A DNA stretch of 64,000 nucleotides from Pseudofrankia saprophytica (GCF_000235425.2 NZ_KI912266.1:7769130-7833129); one strand, 5' to 3'. Positions 51,626-60,783 are shown, counted from the first letter of the stretch. Notes: generated by a model from the sequence alone, not told the origin. Made by a program: numbers and translations.

Positions 51626-51758
51626 TCCCGGCCGGCGCGCGGCCAGGGGGCAGGCCGGTCTTCCGCGTCCGCGACGTCCCTCAGCCTCGTCCGCGGGCGC
51701 TGTCGCACGGGTCGATGTCGCGGAGTTGCCAGGCCCGCGTGTCCAGGGCAGCCGACCT

Positions 51759-52328
51759 TCAGTCCGTGACTCGACTGGGCTGGTACCGCAGAGCGACCGC
51801 CCCCGACCGGAACTCCTGGCGCTCGACGAGCTTCAGCTCGAGCCGCTCGCTCAGGCCGGCGAACAACGTCGGGCCGTGACCCGCCACGACGGGCTGCACG
51901 ACGAACTCGTACTCATCGATCAATCCCAGATCCGCCAAGGCCAGCGGGAGGGTCACGCCTCCCACGAACAGGCCCGTGCCAGGCTCCCGCTTGAGCTGCG
52001 CGACGGCTTTCCCCAGGTCACCCCGCACGAGCTCGGCGTTCCAATCGACCCGGTCCAGGGTGCCCGACACGACGTACTTCTTCGCCCCGTCGATCGTCTG
52101 GGCGAAGGGGACCATCCAATCGGCCATCCAGTCAGGCCACGTTCCCGCCGCCGGCCGCCGCCACGCCTCCTCCATCATCTCGTAGGTCACCCGGCCGAAG
52201 AGAAGCGCATCGGCCCGTTCCAGACTCGCGGCCCAATAGCGATGCGACTCCTCGTCCGGGGTCATCCCCACCCGGTGGTCGCAGCAGCCGTCGAGGGTGA
52301 CGTTGATCGAATATCGGAGCGGTCTCAT
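51759..52328 (-). CDS. Dihydrofolate-reductase-like (RibD C-terminal domain) protein
   Basis: 189 residues from ATG 52328 with GGGAGAG upstream; longer upstream frame rejected. RibD_C pattern: YSINVTLDGCCDHRVG, ASLERADALLFGRVTYEMMEEAW, KKYVVSGTLDRVDWNAELV, LFVGGVTLPLALADLGLIDEYEFVVQPVVAGHGPTLF. NADPH-dependent reductases of unknown substrate, common in actinobacteria and often near ArsR/SRPBCC pairs, as here. Confidence 0.88.
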   Translation of the reverse strand: MRPLRYSINVTLDGCCDHRVGMTPDEESHRYWAASLERADALLFGRVTYEMMEEAWRRPAAGTWPDWMADWMVPFAQTIDGAKKYVVSGTLDRVDWNAELVRGDLGKAVAQLKREPGTGLFVGGVTLPLALADLGLIDEYEFVVQPVVAGHGPTLFAGLSERLELKLVERQEFRSGAVALRYQPSRVTD

Positions 52329-52620
52329 CGGTTGCTCTCCCTTGCTGCGGTCACAGGCATCTGGCGGACCGTAATCAGACCGGCGCCGCCGCCATTTCTC
52401 ATCGGTCCCTCGTTCGGAACCGCTCGGAGGGCGCGTGCCTTCGAGGCCGAGCCCCGCGACCTTGTTGAACGGTGAGTCCTGCTCGGCGAAGCTCGCGACG
52501 CCGCCGGCGACGTGGATCACGAAGCCGGCGGTGTCGGCCCGTCCGCGGCGGGCGGCGCCCGCCGCGGACGGGCCGCGGGTTCGGTCACGGTGCACCTGAA
52601 GTCGGCCGCCCGTGACACGC

Positions 52621-52644
52621 TTATATCTCTTGCTAGGCATATAA
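52621..52644. promoter_or_regulatory. AT-rich inverted repeat upstream of the ArsR gene
   Basis: TTATAT (52621-52626) and ATATAA (52639-52644) flank 12 bp, ending 21 bp before the ArsR start. This AT-rich dyad in GC-rich DNA is a typical ArsR-family operator and probably serves autoregulation. The rest of the gap 52329-52620 shows nothing clear. Confidence 0.5.
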
Positions 52645-52665
52645 CCTTCGGGGTATGTTCAGGGC

Positions 52666-53022
52666 GTGGAGGCAGTGTTCTCGATCGTCGCGGAGCCCAG
52701 CCGGCGGCGCATCCTCGACGCGCTACGGACCGGCGAGCGGTCGGTCGGGGACCTCGTCGCCGCACTGGGCATGAGCCAGCCCGCGACGTCGAAACAGCTG
52801 CGGGTCCTGCGTGACGCCGGCCTCGTATCCAGCCGGATCGACGCGCAGCGCCGGGTCTACCGGATCGAGCCGGCACCCCTGCGCGCCCTCGACGACTGGC
52901 TCGCCCCCTACCGCGCCCTGTGGGCCGACAGCCTCGACGCCCTCGAACGTCACCTGGACGAGGCGGCCCAAGCCGAAAACCAGGACGGCCCGCACCGAGA
53001 CACCACGGCCAACGGCCACTGA
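52666..53022 (+). CDS. ArsR-family transcriptional regulator
   Basis: 118 residues from GTG 52666. Winged-helix: VFSIVAEPSRRRILDALRTGERSVGDLVAALGMSQPATSKQLRVLRDAGLVSSRIDAQRRVYRIEPAPL. No metal-binding CxC motif, so it is the non-metal type usually paired with an SRPBCC gene, which starts 18 bp downstream. Confidence 0.92.
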   Translation: MEAVFSIVAEPSRRRILDALRTGERSVGDLVAALGMSQPATSKQLRVLRDAGLVSSRIDAQRRVYRIEPAPLRALDDWLAPYRALWADSLDALERHLDEAAQAENQDGPHRDTTANGH

Positions 53023-53040
53023 GCACTCAGGGAGGACCGC

Positions 53041-53607
53041 ATGGCGACGACCACCGACCGGCTGGGAACGCTCGAACGCGTCGGAGACCGCGCCCGGCTG
53101 CGCTACGAACGGCTGCTGCGCCACCCCCGCGAGCGGGTATGGCGCGCACTGACCGACCCGGAGGACCTGCGAGCCTGGTTCCCCACCGGCATCGTCGGCG
53201 ACCGGGCGACCGGCGCCGCACTGACGTTCCCGTTCCCCGACCAGGACCTCCCCGCCATGACCGGCGAGATGCTGCGGTTCGAGCCGCCAGCGGTACTGGA
53301 GCTGCGCTGGGGTCCGGACGACATCCTGCGCTTCGAGCTCGCCACCGCCGCCGACGACGCCGGCGGCACCGGCTGGTGCGCGCTGACGCTCGTCGCCGAG
53401 TTCACCCCGCTGGGCAAGGCCGCCCGAGACGGCGCCGGCTGGCACGAATGCCTCGACCTGCTCGCCACCCACCTCGCCGGCGGCGAGCCCTGGGCACCGG
53501 GCCAGCGCTGGGCCCCCATCGCCGCCCGCTACCGCGCCGCGTTCGGCCCCGAAGCCTCCGAGCTCGGACCGCCTGACGGCTGGAAGGAACCCACCGAACC
53601 GCGCTGA
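53041..53607 (+). CDS. SRPBCC (AHSA1-like) domain protein
   Basis: 188 residues from ATG 53041 (gggagga upstream). RYERLLRHPRERVWRALTDPEDLRAWFPTGIVGDRATGAALTFPFPD, then FEPPAVLELRWGPDDILRFEL and a C-terminal helix WHECLDLLATHLAGG: the Aha1/START-like ligand-binding fold. Co-transcribed with the ArsR regulator; ligand unknown. Confidence 0.9.
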   Translation: MATTTDRLGTLERVGDRARLRYERLLRHPRERVWRALTDPEDLRAWFPTGIVGDRATGAALTFPFPDQDLPAMTGEMLRFEPPAVLELRWGPDDILRFELATAADDAGGTGWCALTLVAEFTPLGKAARDGAGWHECLDLLATHLAGGEPWAPGQRWAPIAARYRAAFGPEASELGPPDGWKEPTEPR

Positions 53608-53633
53608 CGGCACACCCATCCGGAAGCCGCAGG

Positions 53634-54353
53634 TCAGCCTGCGAGCATCCTCTCGAGGCCCAGCGGGTCGGTGAGGTAGACCGAGCCCGCGCCGGCAGCG
53701 GCGTCATCGGGCCAGATCACCGTCTGCCCGGCGGCGACGCCGGCGACGATCCGTTCCGCGACCACTCGCGGCGGCGCCTTGACGGCATCGACCCCGGCGA
53801 GCATGTCCGTGTCGATACCGCCGGGGTAGGCGCCGACGACCTCGACGCCAGTGCCGCGTAGTTCCGCCCGCAGGGACTGGGTGATCGAATGCGCGGCCGC
53901 CTTCGACGCGCAGTAGCCCGCCATTCCAGCCACCGGCGCGAGCGCGATCAAGGTCAGTACGTTGACGATCGCGCCCGGCGCGTTCTCGGTCAGGACGGGC
54001 ACGAAGGCCTGGCTCACCCGCAGCAGTCCGATCTGGTTGGTCAGCACGTCACGCTGAAACAGGTCCAGATCACCGTCGAGGGCCCCGCCGAATCCGAGAA
54101 CTCCGGCGTTGTTGATCAGCAGGGTGACATCGGTCGCGGCCTTGGCCGCGGCGTCCACGCTCGAGGAGTCGGTGACATCCAGCGCCAGGACGTTGACCCG
54201 CGGGTCGGTGCTCACAGCCGACGTGATGGCGCGGGGGTCCCGCGCGGTGGCGTAGACCTTGCTCGCGCCCGCGTCGAGGAGCTCGCCGACCAGACGAGCG
54301 CCGAGGCCCCGGCTCGCGCCGGTCACCAGGGCAATGCTGCCGTTGACGTTCAT
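53634..54353 (-). CDS. Short-chain dehydrogenase/reductase, divergon 2
   Basis: 239 residues from ATG 54353. TGASRGLG, LINNAGV, Ser-type region LNVLTLIALAPVAG (the catalytic Ser appears replaced by Thr/Leu), and YCASK. The N-terminal part is nearly the same pattern as the SDR of divergon 1 (LVGELLDAGASKVYATARDPR). Divergent from an AraC/cupin_6 gene across 138 bp. Confidence 0.88.
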   Translation of the reverse strand: MNVNGSIALVTGASRGLGARLVGELLDAGASKVYATARDPRAITSAVSTDPRVNVLALDVTDSSSVDAAAKAATDVTLLINNAGVLGFGGALDGDLDLFQRDVLTNQIGLLRVSQAFVPVLTENAPGAIVNVLTLIALAPVAGMAGYCASKAAAHSITQSLRAELRGTGVEVVGAYPGGIDTDMLAGVDAVKAPPRVVAERIVAGVAAGQTVIWPDDAAAGAGSVYLTDPLGLERMLAG

Positions 54354-54371
54354 GTGTCGCCTTCCGGTTGC

Positions 54372-54460
54372 GATCTGGAACAGATCAACCGTATGGCGCG
54401 CAAGGTGAGCTATCGATGCCGGGAAGTCTCAGATTCTTGTCTGATCGTCGCACAGATCAG
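54372..54460. promoter_or_regulatory. Inverted repeats between SDR and AraC (divergon 2)
   Basis: Three short dyads share CAGA/TCTG cores: GATCTG-gaa-CAGATC (54372-54386, perfect), TCAGA/TCTGA (54429-54444) and CTGATC/GATCAG (54441-54460). The TCAGA core also occurs in the divergon-1 promoter. Candidate sites for the AraC regulator. Confidence 0.45.
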
Positions 54461-54491
54461 GGGGTGAGAGGCCTATCGGTAGGCTGCGGGA

Positions 54492-55508
54492 ATGGATCTG
54501 CTCGGTGACGTGCTGCGCGTCGCCGGTGTGCGCGGGACGGTCGCCGCGACGGTCCACGCCGGCGATCCGTGGGGACTGCGGCTGTTCCGGATCTCGGCGG
54601 CGGCCTTCCATGCCGTCACCGCCGGCACAGCCTGGCTGCGCCTTCCCGGGCAACCGCCCCTACGGCTCATGCCCGGGGATGTCGTTCTCCTGCCCACCGG
54701 GTCCGAACACGGCCTGGCCGGCGACCCGGACGGTCCGCTGGAACCGTTCGACCACGCCGTGTCGAAAGCGGCGCTCGCCAGCGATGGTCGCCTGGACGTC
54801 GGGACCCTGCCGGCGCGGACCAGAATCCTGTGTGCCTCCTACCGGCACGACCCCGCCGTCACCACCCCGCTGTTCACCCTGCTGCCCGAGGTGGTCCACA
54901 TACCCGCCGGGACACCCGGCGCCGGGCCGCTCGCCGACACCCTCCGCCTGCTGTCAGGCGAACTCACCGAACCAGGCCCGGCCGCCACGACGCTGCTCGA
55001 CCGGCTCGTGGACGTCCTGCTCATCCAGGTGCTGCGGGCGTGGCTGCGCGCCGCGCCCACCACACCATCGATCTCCTGGCTACGCGCGCTGAACGACCCC
55101 ACGATCAGCGCGGCGCTCACCGCTCTGCACTCCGACCCCGGCCGCGCCTGGACACTGACCTCGCTCGCCGACCACGTCGCCGTCTCCCGCGCCACCCTCG
55201 CGCGCCGCTTCCCCGCGCTCGTCGGCGAGACCCCGGCCGCGTACCTGACCCGATGGCGGATGGACCTCGCGGCCCGCGCGCTGCGCGACACCGACGACCC
55301 GATCGGGGTCATCGCCCACGCCGTCGGCTACACCTCCGAGTACGCGTTCTCCCGCGCCTTCTCCCGCGACCGTGCCATCCCTCCCGGGCGCTACCGCGCC
55401 CAGAGCCGAACTCGACCCGCCGCTGGGGCTGACGGATCCGGGGACGCGTCTGCTGTCACCCGCGCAGCGGGTCGCGGGCGAAGGCCGTCATCCCCGCGTC
55501 GAAGGTGA
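54492..55508 (+). CDS. AraC-family regulator with cupin_6 domain, divergon 2
   Basis: 338 residues from ATG 54492. Cupin_6 (FHAVTAGTAWLRLPGQPPLRLMPGDVVLLPTGSEHGLAGDPDGP) and AraC double HTH (AWTLTSLADHVAVSRATLARRFPALVGETPAAYLTRWRMDLAARAL; IGVIAHAVGYTSEYAFSRAFSRDRAIPPGRYR). Nearly identical in build to the regulator at 44347. The last 30 residues are a low-complexity tail whose codons overlap the 3' end of the convergent epimerase gene by 53 bp. Confidence 0.92.
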   Translation: MDLLGDVLRVAGVRGTVAATVHAGDPWGLRLFRISAAAFHAVTAGTAWLRLPGQPPLRLMPGDVVLLPTGSEHGLAGDPDGPLEPFDHAVSKAALASDGRLDVGTLPARTRILCASYRHDPAVTTPLFTLLPEVVHIPAGTPGAGPLADTLRLLSGELTEPGPAATTLLDRLVDVLLIQVLRAWLRAAPTTPSISWLRALNDPTISAALTALHSDPGRAWTLTSLADHVAVSRATLARRFPALVGETPAAYLTRWRMDLAARALRDTDDPIGVIAHAVGYTSEYAFSRAFSRDRAIPPGRYRAQSRTRPAAGADGSGDASAVTRAAGRGRRPSSPRRR

Positions 55509-56499
55509 CCGCCGCCTGGTAACCGAGCAGATCGCGGGCGCGGTCGGAGGACGCGACGATGTGCCGGACGTCGCCGGCCCGGTACTGCCCGGTGACAACG
55601 GGCATCGGTCCGCCGAAGGCACGGGCCAGCGCGCTCGCCATCTCGCCGACGGTGTGGGGCTGTCCGGAGCCGACGTTGACCGGCACGAGCCGGCCGGGTG
55701 CGCCGTCGTGCCGGAGCGCCGCCACGTTGGCGTCGGCGACGTCACGGACGTGGACGAAGTCGCGCAGCTGGCCGCCGTCCTCGTAGACCCTCGGTGGCCC
55801 GCCCCGCTCCAGTGCGCTGCGGAAGATCGACGCGACCCCGGCATAGAACGTGTCCCGCGGCATCCGCGGGCCGTAGACGTTGTGGTACCGCAGCGCCATC
55901 ACGGTGCCGCCAGTGGCGGTGGCCCAGGCGGCGGCGAGGTGTTCCTGGGCGACCTTGGTGGCCGCGTAGACGTTGCGCGGGTCCAGCGGCGCGCCCTCGG
56001 TGACGGGCGTCGAGTCCAGCGGCCGGCCGCAGCGGGGGCAGGGTGGCTCGAACCCGCCGTTCTCCAGGTCGGCGGGCCGTCGGGGACCGGGACGGACGGG
56101 CCCGTCCGCGGCGCAGCGGTAGCCGCCCTCGCCGTAGACGACCATCGAGCTGGCCAGCACGAGCCGCCCGAGGCCGCGGCGGGCCATCGCGGCGAGCAGG
56201 ACCGCGGTACCGAGGTCGTTGTGGGTGGCGTAGGCGGGCAGGTCGTCGAGGTCGACGCCGAGGCCGACCATGGCCGCCTGGTGGCAGACGGCGTCCACCC
56301 CGTCGAGCGCCGACCCGACCGTCGCCCGGTCGGTGACGTCTCCGACGATGAGCTCGGCGGCGTCGTTGAGGGCTGGTTTCGTGCGGTGCACGGCCGGCAG
56401 CAGGGCGTCGAGCACCCGGACGGAATGACCCGTGTTGACCAGTGCGTCGACGATGTGGGAACCGATGAAGCCGGCGCCGCCGGTGACGAGGACCTGCAT
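55456..56499 (-). CDS. NAD-dependent epimerase/dehydratase (nucleotide-sugar type)
   Basis: 347 residues from ATG 56499. Extended SDR: MQVLVTGGAGFIGSHIVDAL, CHQAAMVGLGVDL, ASSMVVYGEGGY, catalytic YAATKVAQEHL, and RYHNVYGPRMPRDTFYAGVASIFRSALERGGPPRVYEDGGQLRDFVHVRDVADA as in UDP-glucose epimerases. An insertion near 150-160 contains a CPRCG zinc-ribbon-like element, which is unusual. Start of the glycan-type locus; same strand as the two-component genes. Confidence 0.9.
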   Translation of the reverse strand: MQVLVTGGAGFIGSHIVDALVNTGHSVRVLDALLPAVHRTKPALNDAAELIVGDVTDRATVGSALDGVDAVCHQAAMVGLGVDLDDLPAYATHNDLGTAVLLAAMARRGLGRLVLASSMVVYGEGGYRCAADGPVRPGPRRPADLENGGFEPPCPRCGRPLDSTPVTEGAPLDPRNVYAATKVAQEHLAAAWATATGGTVMALRYHNVYGPRMPRDTFYAGVASIFRSALERGGPPRVYEDGGQLRDFVHVRDVADANVAALRHDGAPGRLVPVNVGSGQPHTVGEMASALARAFGGPMPVVTGQYRAGDVRHIVASSDRARDLLGYQAAVTFDAGMTAFARDPLRG

Positions 56500-56570
56500 G
56501 TCCGCGACGCTAGCGGCGCGGGCGCCCGATGGATCTTACGAGTCGCGGAAGCCCGCTCCTCCTGGGAGGT

Positions 56571-57758
56571 TCAGGCGGCGGGAAGGGCGACGACGAAGCG
56601 GCAGCCGTCGTGCTGGTTGTGGACGGTGACGTCCCCGCCATGCGCCTCCACGATGCCCCGGACGATCGCCAGCCCGATGCCGGACCGCACCCGGGGCTGA
56701 TGTGGATGATCGCCCCCGTCGCCGGGAGTACGCGCGGTCTCCCCGCGGAAGCCGAGGTCGAAGAGGCGCGGCAGGTCCTCGGTGGGGATGCCGCCGCACC
56801 GGTCGGCGACCGCGACGATCGCCCGGCTGTCGTCGGCCGCTCCCGCTCCCGCTCCGTCGCCGCGCGAGGCGCCGCCCGTCCGTTCGACCTGGACCTCGAC
56901 GGTGCCGTCGTCGGGGGTGTGGCGGATGGCGTTGATCAGCAGGTTGATCAGCGCGCGGCTGACCTGGGTGGCATCCACGTCGACGTAGACGGCGTCGTCG
57001 GTGCTGCCGGTGACGACGACCCGCCTGGCGCGGGCGATGGGATCGACGACGGCGACGGCGTCGGACACGATGTCGGCGAGGCAGACCTTCTCCAGGGTCA
57101 GTTCGAGCGCGCCGGCCTGGAGCCGGGCGAGCTCGAACAGGTCGTCGACCATGCCGGTCAGCCGTTCGGCGTCGGCGAGCATCTGCCGGTGGTAACGCTC
57201 CGTAGTTCCAACATCCGTGACCAGGCCGTCCGCGAGCGCCTCCGCCGTGGCCCGGATCCCGGCGAGCGGGGTACGCAGGTCGTGGCTGATCCAGGCCACC
57301 AGTTCGCGCCGGCTGGCTTCCAGCGCGCGTTCACGGTCGCGCGACGCCACCAGACGTACGTGTGTCGCGTCGAGCGTGCCCGCCAGGGCGGTCAGCTCGA
57401 CGGTCGGGAGCCGGCCGGCCCGCTGGTAGGCCGGGTCACCCAGCGTGCCCGCCGCGCGGGTCAGCGAACCGGTGGCCGCGACGACCGGCCGACCAAGGCG
57501 CACCGCGGCGGCGGTCGCGACCACCGCGGAGACCGCCACGACGATCAGCACGACCCGCAGGTCATGGTGCGAGAGGAACATGGCGCGGGCGGTACCGGCC
57601 ACGCCGGCCGCGACAGCGAGGATCGGAACGACGCTCAGCACGACCGCGGTGGCCCACAGCGGGCGTGCGCGCAGCAGGCGAAGCAGCGGCACACCGGTCA
57701 GTGCGGCCACCGCCGAGCAGGCGAGGGCGATCCCGACGACCTGCAGGTCCGCGCTCAT
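56571..57758 (-). CDS. Sensor histidine kinase
   Basis: 395 residues. Three membrane segments in the first 90 residues with very short outside loops, then a HAMP-like linker, HisKA with phospho-acceptor His159 (WISHDLRTPLAGIRATAEAL) and HATPase (N-box ALINLLINAIRHTPDDG; G1 VADRCGGIPTEDLPRLFDLGF; G2 GIGLAIVRGIVEAHGG). The lack of a large external domain suggests sensing within or near the membrane. Starts 33 bp after the response regulator on the same strand. Confidence 0.92.
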   Translation of the reverse strand: MSADLQVVGIALACSAVAALTGVPLLRLLRARPLWATAVVLSVVPILAVAAGVAGTARAMFLSHHDLRVVLIVVAVSAVVATAAAVRLGRPVVAATGSLTRAAGTLGDPAYQRAGRLPTVELTALAGTLDATHVRLVASRDRERALEASRRELVAWISHDLRTPLAGIRATAEALADGLVTDVGTTERYHRQMLADAERLTGMVDDLFELARLQAGALELTLEKVCLADIVSDAVAVVDPIARARRVVVTGSTDDAVYVDVDATQVSRALINLLINAIRHTPDDGTVEVQVERTGGASRGDGAGAGAADDSRAIVAVADRCGGIPTEDLPRLFDLGFRGETARTPGDGGDHPHQPRVRSGIGLAIVRGIVEAHGGDVTVHNQHDGCRFVVALPAA

Positions 57759-57791
57759 GCCAGCGCCTCCGTTCTGGCCGACCAGCCGGAC

Positions 57792-58520
57792 CTACTCATC
57801 GGCGGCGCGGGACCGGCCCAGAGAATCCGAGTGGTGCGCGGCCGGCGGGTCGTATCGGTATCCGACGCCCCACACGGTGACCAGCAGCCGCGGGGCCGTC
57901 GGGTCGTCCTCGATCTTCTCCCGCAGCCGGCGGATGTGCACCGTGACGGTCGACGGGTCGCCGTAGGTCCAACCCCACACCTGTTCCAGCAGCTCCGCGC
58001 GGGTGAGGGCGCGGCCGGGGTGGCGGAGCAGGAACACCAGCAGGTCGAACTCGCGCACGGTGAGCCCGAGCGAGCCGCCGTGCCGGGTCGCGGTGCGGGC
58101 GGCGGCGTCGACGACGAGGGCGCCGGCACGCAGAATGCCGGAGCCGGCCGGCGGCGGCTCGCTCGCCCGGCGCAGCACGGACCGCACCCGCAACGTGAGC
58201 TCCCGCGGTGAGAACGGCTTGGTCACGTAATCGTCCGCGCCGCACTCGAGCCCGGCGATGCGGTCGGTCTCCTCACCGCGCGCCGTCAGCATGATCACCG
58301 GGATGGGGCCCCGCTCCCGCAGCCGGCGACACACCTCGATGCCGTCAAGACCGGGGAGCATCAGGTCCAGGACGACCAGGTCCGGAGCGGCCGCCTCGAC
58401 CATCCGCAACGCGGCCGGCCCGTCCGCGGCCCGGTCGACGTCGAACCCGGCATTGCGCAGATACCGGTCGACGACCTCGGCCACAGTGGCGTCGTCATCG
58501 ACCACCAGGACACGAGCCAC
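57792..58520 (-). CDS. OmpR/PhoB-family response regulator
   Basis: 242 residues from GTG 58520. Receiver domain with DDD pocket (RVLVVDDDATVAEVV), phospho-acceptor Asp52 (VVLDLMLPGLDG), Thr in MLTARGEETDR and Lys in YVTKPFSPREL. Winged-helix DNA-binding domain about 150-225 (LTVREFDLLVFLLRHPGRALTRAELLEQVWGW, STVTVHIRRLREKIEDD). Operon RR then kinase; likely controls the neighbouring glycan genes (inference). Confidence 0.93.
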   Translation of the reverse strand: MARVLVVDDDATVAEVVDRYLRNAGFDVDRAADGPAALRMVEAAAPDLVVLDLMLPGLDGIEVCRRLRERGPIPVIMLTARGEETDRIAGLECGADDYVTKPFSPRELTLRVRSVLRRASEPPPAGSGILRAGALVVDAAARTATRHGGSLGLTVREFDLLVFLLRHPGRALTRAELLEQVWGWTYGDPSTVTVHIRRLREKIEDDPTAPRLLVTVWGVGYRYDPPAAHHSDSLGRSRAADE

Positions 58521-58682
58521 GTCGCCACCATAGAGCGCGGATACCGCCCGCGAGCGACACCGGAACTGCCGTCACGGATTCGTAAGAAGACCCGCGCCGG
58601 CTCCGCCGAGACAGTCGCCCACCAGCGGATTTCCTTGTTTGGTAAGGGTCGACGACGGCCGACTGTCACTAGAGTCGCGATC

Positions 58683-59363
58683 ATGCTCACGCAAAGTCAC
58701 CAGGGGCCGGTCTCGGTGGACGTCGTGCTCCCCTGCCTGAACGAGGCCGAGGCGCTGCCCTGGGTCCTCGAACGGATACCGCCCGGATATCGAGCCGTCG
58801 TCGCCGACAACGGCTCCCGCGATGGTTCCCCACAGCTCGCCCGTGAGCGGGGCGCCGTTGTCGTCGACGTGCCGCGGCGCGGCTATGGGGCGGCCGTGCA
58901 CGCCGGCCTGCTCGCGGCGGACGCCGACGTGGTCTGTGTCTGCGACGCCGACGCGTCCCTGGACCCCGCGCAGCTTCCCGGCCTCGTGGCCGAGCTGACG
59001 GCCGGGCGCGCCGACCTCGTCCTGGGCCGCCGCCGGCCGACGTCCGCCCGGGCCTGGCCGCCGCATGCCCGGCTCGGCAACGCGGTGGTCGCCCAGCGGC
59101 TGCGCCGTCGCGGCGTCCCGGTCCGCGACCTCGGGCCGATGCGGGCCGCCCGCCGAGCCGAGCTGCTACGCCTGCCGATCACGGACCGCCGCTTCGGCTA
59201 CCCGCTGGAGCTGCTGCTGCGCGCAGAGCAGGCGGGCTGGCGCATCGTCGAGAGGGACGTCGACTACCACCCCCGGGTCGGGCGGTCGAAGGTGACCGGA
59301 ACACCACTCGGCACGGCCCGCACCGTACGGGACATGACGGCCGCGCTGGCGGCGCTGCGATGA
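58683..59363 (+). CDS. Family 2 glycosyltransferase
   Basis: 226 residues from ATG 58683. GT-A fold: VSVDVVLPCLNEAEALPWVLERIPPGYRAVVADNGSRDGSPQLA, GYGAAVHAGLLAADADVVCVCDADASLDPAQL (metal-binding DAD), and RFGYPLELLLRAEQAGWRIVERDVDYHPRVGRSKVTGT. Resembles dolichol-phosphate-mannose-synthase-like and TIGR04283-type enzymes. The stop overlaps the next start (ATGA). Confidence 0.9.
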   Translation: MLTQSHQGPVSVDVVLPCLNEAEALPWVLERIPPGYRAVVADNGSRDGSPQLARERGAVVVDVPRRGYGAAVHAGLLAADADVVCVCDADASLDPAQLPGLVAELTAGRADLVLGRRRPTSARAWPPHARLGNAVVAQRLRRRGVPVRDLGPMRAARRAELLRLPITDRRFGYPLELLLRAEQAGWRIVERDVDYHPRVGRSKVTGTPLGTARTVRDMTAALAALR

Positions 59364-60067
59364 CCGCGCGGTGGCCCGAGGAGCCGCCTGTCGCGGTGAC
59401 TCTGCTGGTGGTGGCGAAGGAACCGGTCCCCGGCCGGGTCAAGACCAGGCTGACGCCGCCGTTCACCCCGGCGCAGGCCGCCGCCGTGGCCGAGGCGGCC
59501 ATCGCGGACACGTTGACGGCGGTCAGCCGACTGACCCGGCTTCCCGGTATCGGGCCGGTCCGGGCCGTCCTGGTGCTCGACGGCGCCGTCGGCCCCTGGC
59601 TACGCGTGCCGATCGAGGCAATCCCGCAGGCCCGGGGACCGTTCGACACCCGGCTCGCCGCCGCCTTCGACGCCGCCGCCGGCCCAACGCTTCTGATCGG
59701 GATGGACACCCCACAGGTGACACCCACCCTGCTCGCCGACGCCTGCCGCGCGCTGGCCCGCACAGACGCGGTGTTCGGCCCCGCCGCCGATGGCGGGTGG
59801 TGGGCGCTCGGCCTACGCCGCCCGGACGGCCGCCTGCTGCGCGGCATCGCCACCTCCCAACCTGACACCGGAGCCCGACAGCTCGAACGGCTGACCCAGG
59901 CCGGCCTGCGCGTCACGACGCTGCCGGTCCTGCGGGACGTCGACACCGCGGCCGACGCCGACGCGGTCGCGCGGCTCGCCCCCGATGGCCGGTTCGCCGC
60001 CGCCGTGCGGACCATCGGGAACGATGCGGCCCGGACCGGCGCGGCCCGCCCGCTGGTCGGGCGATGA
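59360..60067 (+). CDS. DUF2064 (TIGR04282-type) glycosyltransferase-like protein
   Basis: 235 residues. VTLLVVAKEPVPGRVKTRLTPPFTPAQAAAVAEAAIADT is the family hallmark; LIGMDTPQVTPTLLADACRAL and GPAADGGWWALGLRRPD complete the nucleotide-sugar-transferase-like fold. Databases name some members arsenosugar biosynthesis glycosyltransferases, but no arsenic gene is near. Overlaps both neighbours by 4 bp. Confidence 0.9.
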   Translation: MTARWPEEPPVAVTLLVVAKEPVPGRVKTRLTPPFTPAQAAAVAEAAIADTLTAVSRLTRLPGIGPVRAVLVLDGAVGPWLRVPIEAIPQARGPFDTRLAAAFDAAAGPTLLIGMDTPQVTPTLLADACRALARTDAVFGPAADGGWWALGLRRPDGRLLRGIATSQPDTGARQLERLTQAGLRVTTLPVLRDVDTAADADAVARLAPDGRFAAAVRTIGNDAARTGAARPLVGR

Positions 60068-60783
60068 CGACGGCCGCCGCCGCGGGGCCGCCGGCGACCG
60101 TCGGGCTCGGTGACCGGGCCGGGCAGTGGACCCCGCCGGTCATGGAGGGCAGCGCGCCGACGGCGCTGTACGAGGCGGCGCTGCGCTCCGCCGACGGCCG
60201 GCTGTGGGTACGCCACCCCGATGGGCGGCGCGAGCCGTTGCCGGTGCCCAGCTGGCGTGGCGGGCTCGTCGCGGGCGACGCGTCCCTGCTGCGGCGCTGC
60301 GCAGGTCCGACCCTCGACGTCGGCTGCGGCCCCGGGCGGCTGACCGCCGCGCTCTGCGCCCGCCGCGTGCCGACGCTCGGCGTCGACGTCGCGCCCTTCG
60401 CGGTACGCCTCGCCCGCCGGGCCGGCGCGCCAGCGCTGTGCCGCGACGTCTTCGGCCCGCTGCCGGCGGAGGGACGCTGGTCGACGCTGGTGCTGGCCGA
60501 CGGCAACATCGGCATCGGCGGGGACCCGGGCCGGCTGCTGACCCGCGCCGCCGAGCTGCTCGGCCCGGCCGGCCGGGTACTCGTCGAGCTGCGGCCGCAC
60601 CCGTCCCCGGCCGGCCGACGGCTGGTCCGCCTGGAGGGGCCGGACGGACAGGTGTCGCGATCGTTCCCCTGGGCGTTCGTCGCCGCCTGCGAGGTCGTCG
60701 GCTACGCCTCGGCCGCCGGGCTGCGCGTCACGCAGACCTGGCGCGGCGGCGGCCGGCACTTCGCGGCGCTGGGCCGGTCATGA
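60064..60783 (+). CDS. SAM-dependent methyltransferase of the GT2-DUF2064 operon
   Basis: 239 residues from ATG 60064. Motif I TLDVGCGPGRLTAALCARRVPTLGVDVAP, STLVLADGNIGIGGDPGRLLTRAAELLGPAGRVLVELRPHP. The N-terminal ALYEAALRSADGRLWVRHPDGRREPLPVPSW block is specific to this operon type. Overlaps the end of the convergent membrane-protein gene by 6 bp (tcatga). Confidence 0.88.
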   Translation: MTTAAAAGPPATVGLGDRAGQWTPPVMEGSAPTALYEAALRSADGRLWVRHPDGRREPLPVPSWRGGLVAGDASLLRRCAGPTLDVGCGPGRLTAALCARRVPTLGVDVAPFAVRLARRAGAPALCRDVFGPLPAEGRWSTLVLADGNIGIGGDPGRLLTRAAELLGPAGRVLVELRPHPSPAGRRLVRLEGPDGQVSRSFPWAFVAACEVVGYASAAGLRVTQTWRGGGRHFAALGRS

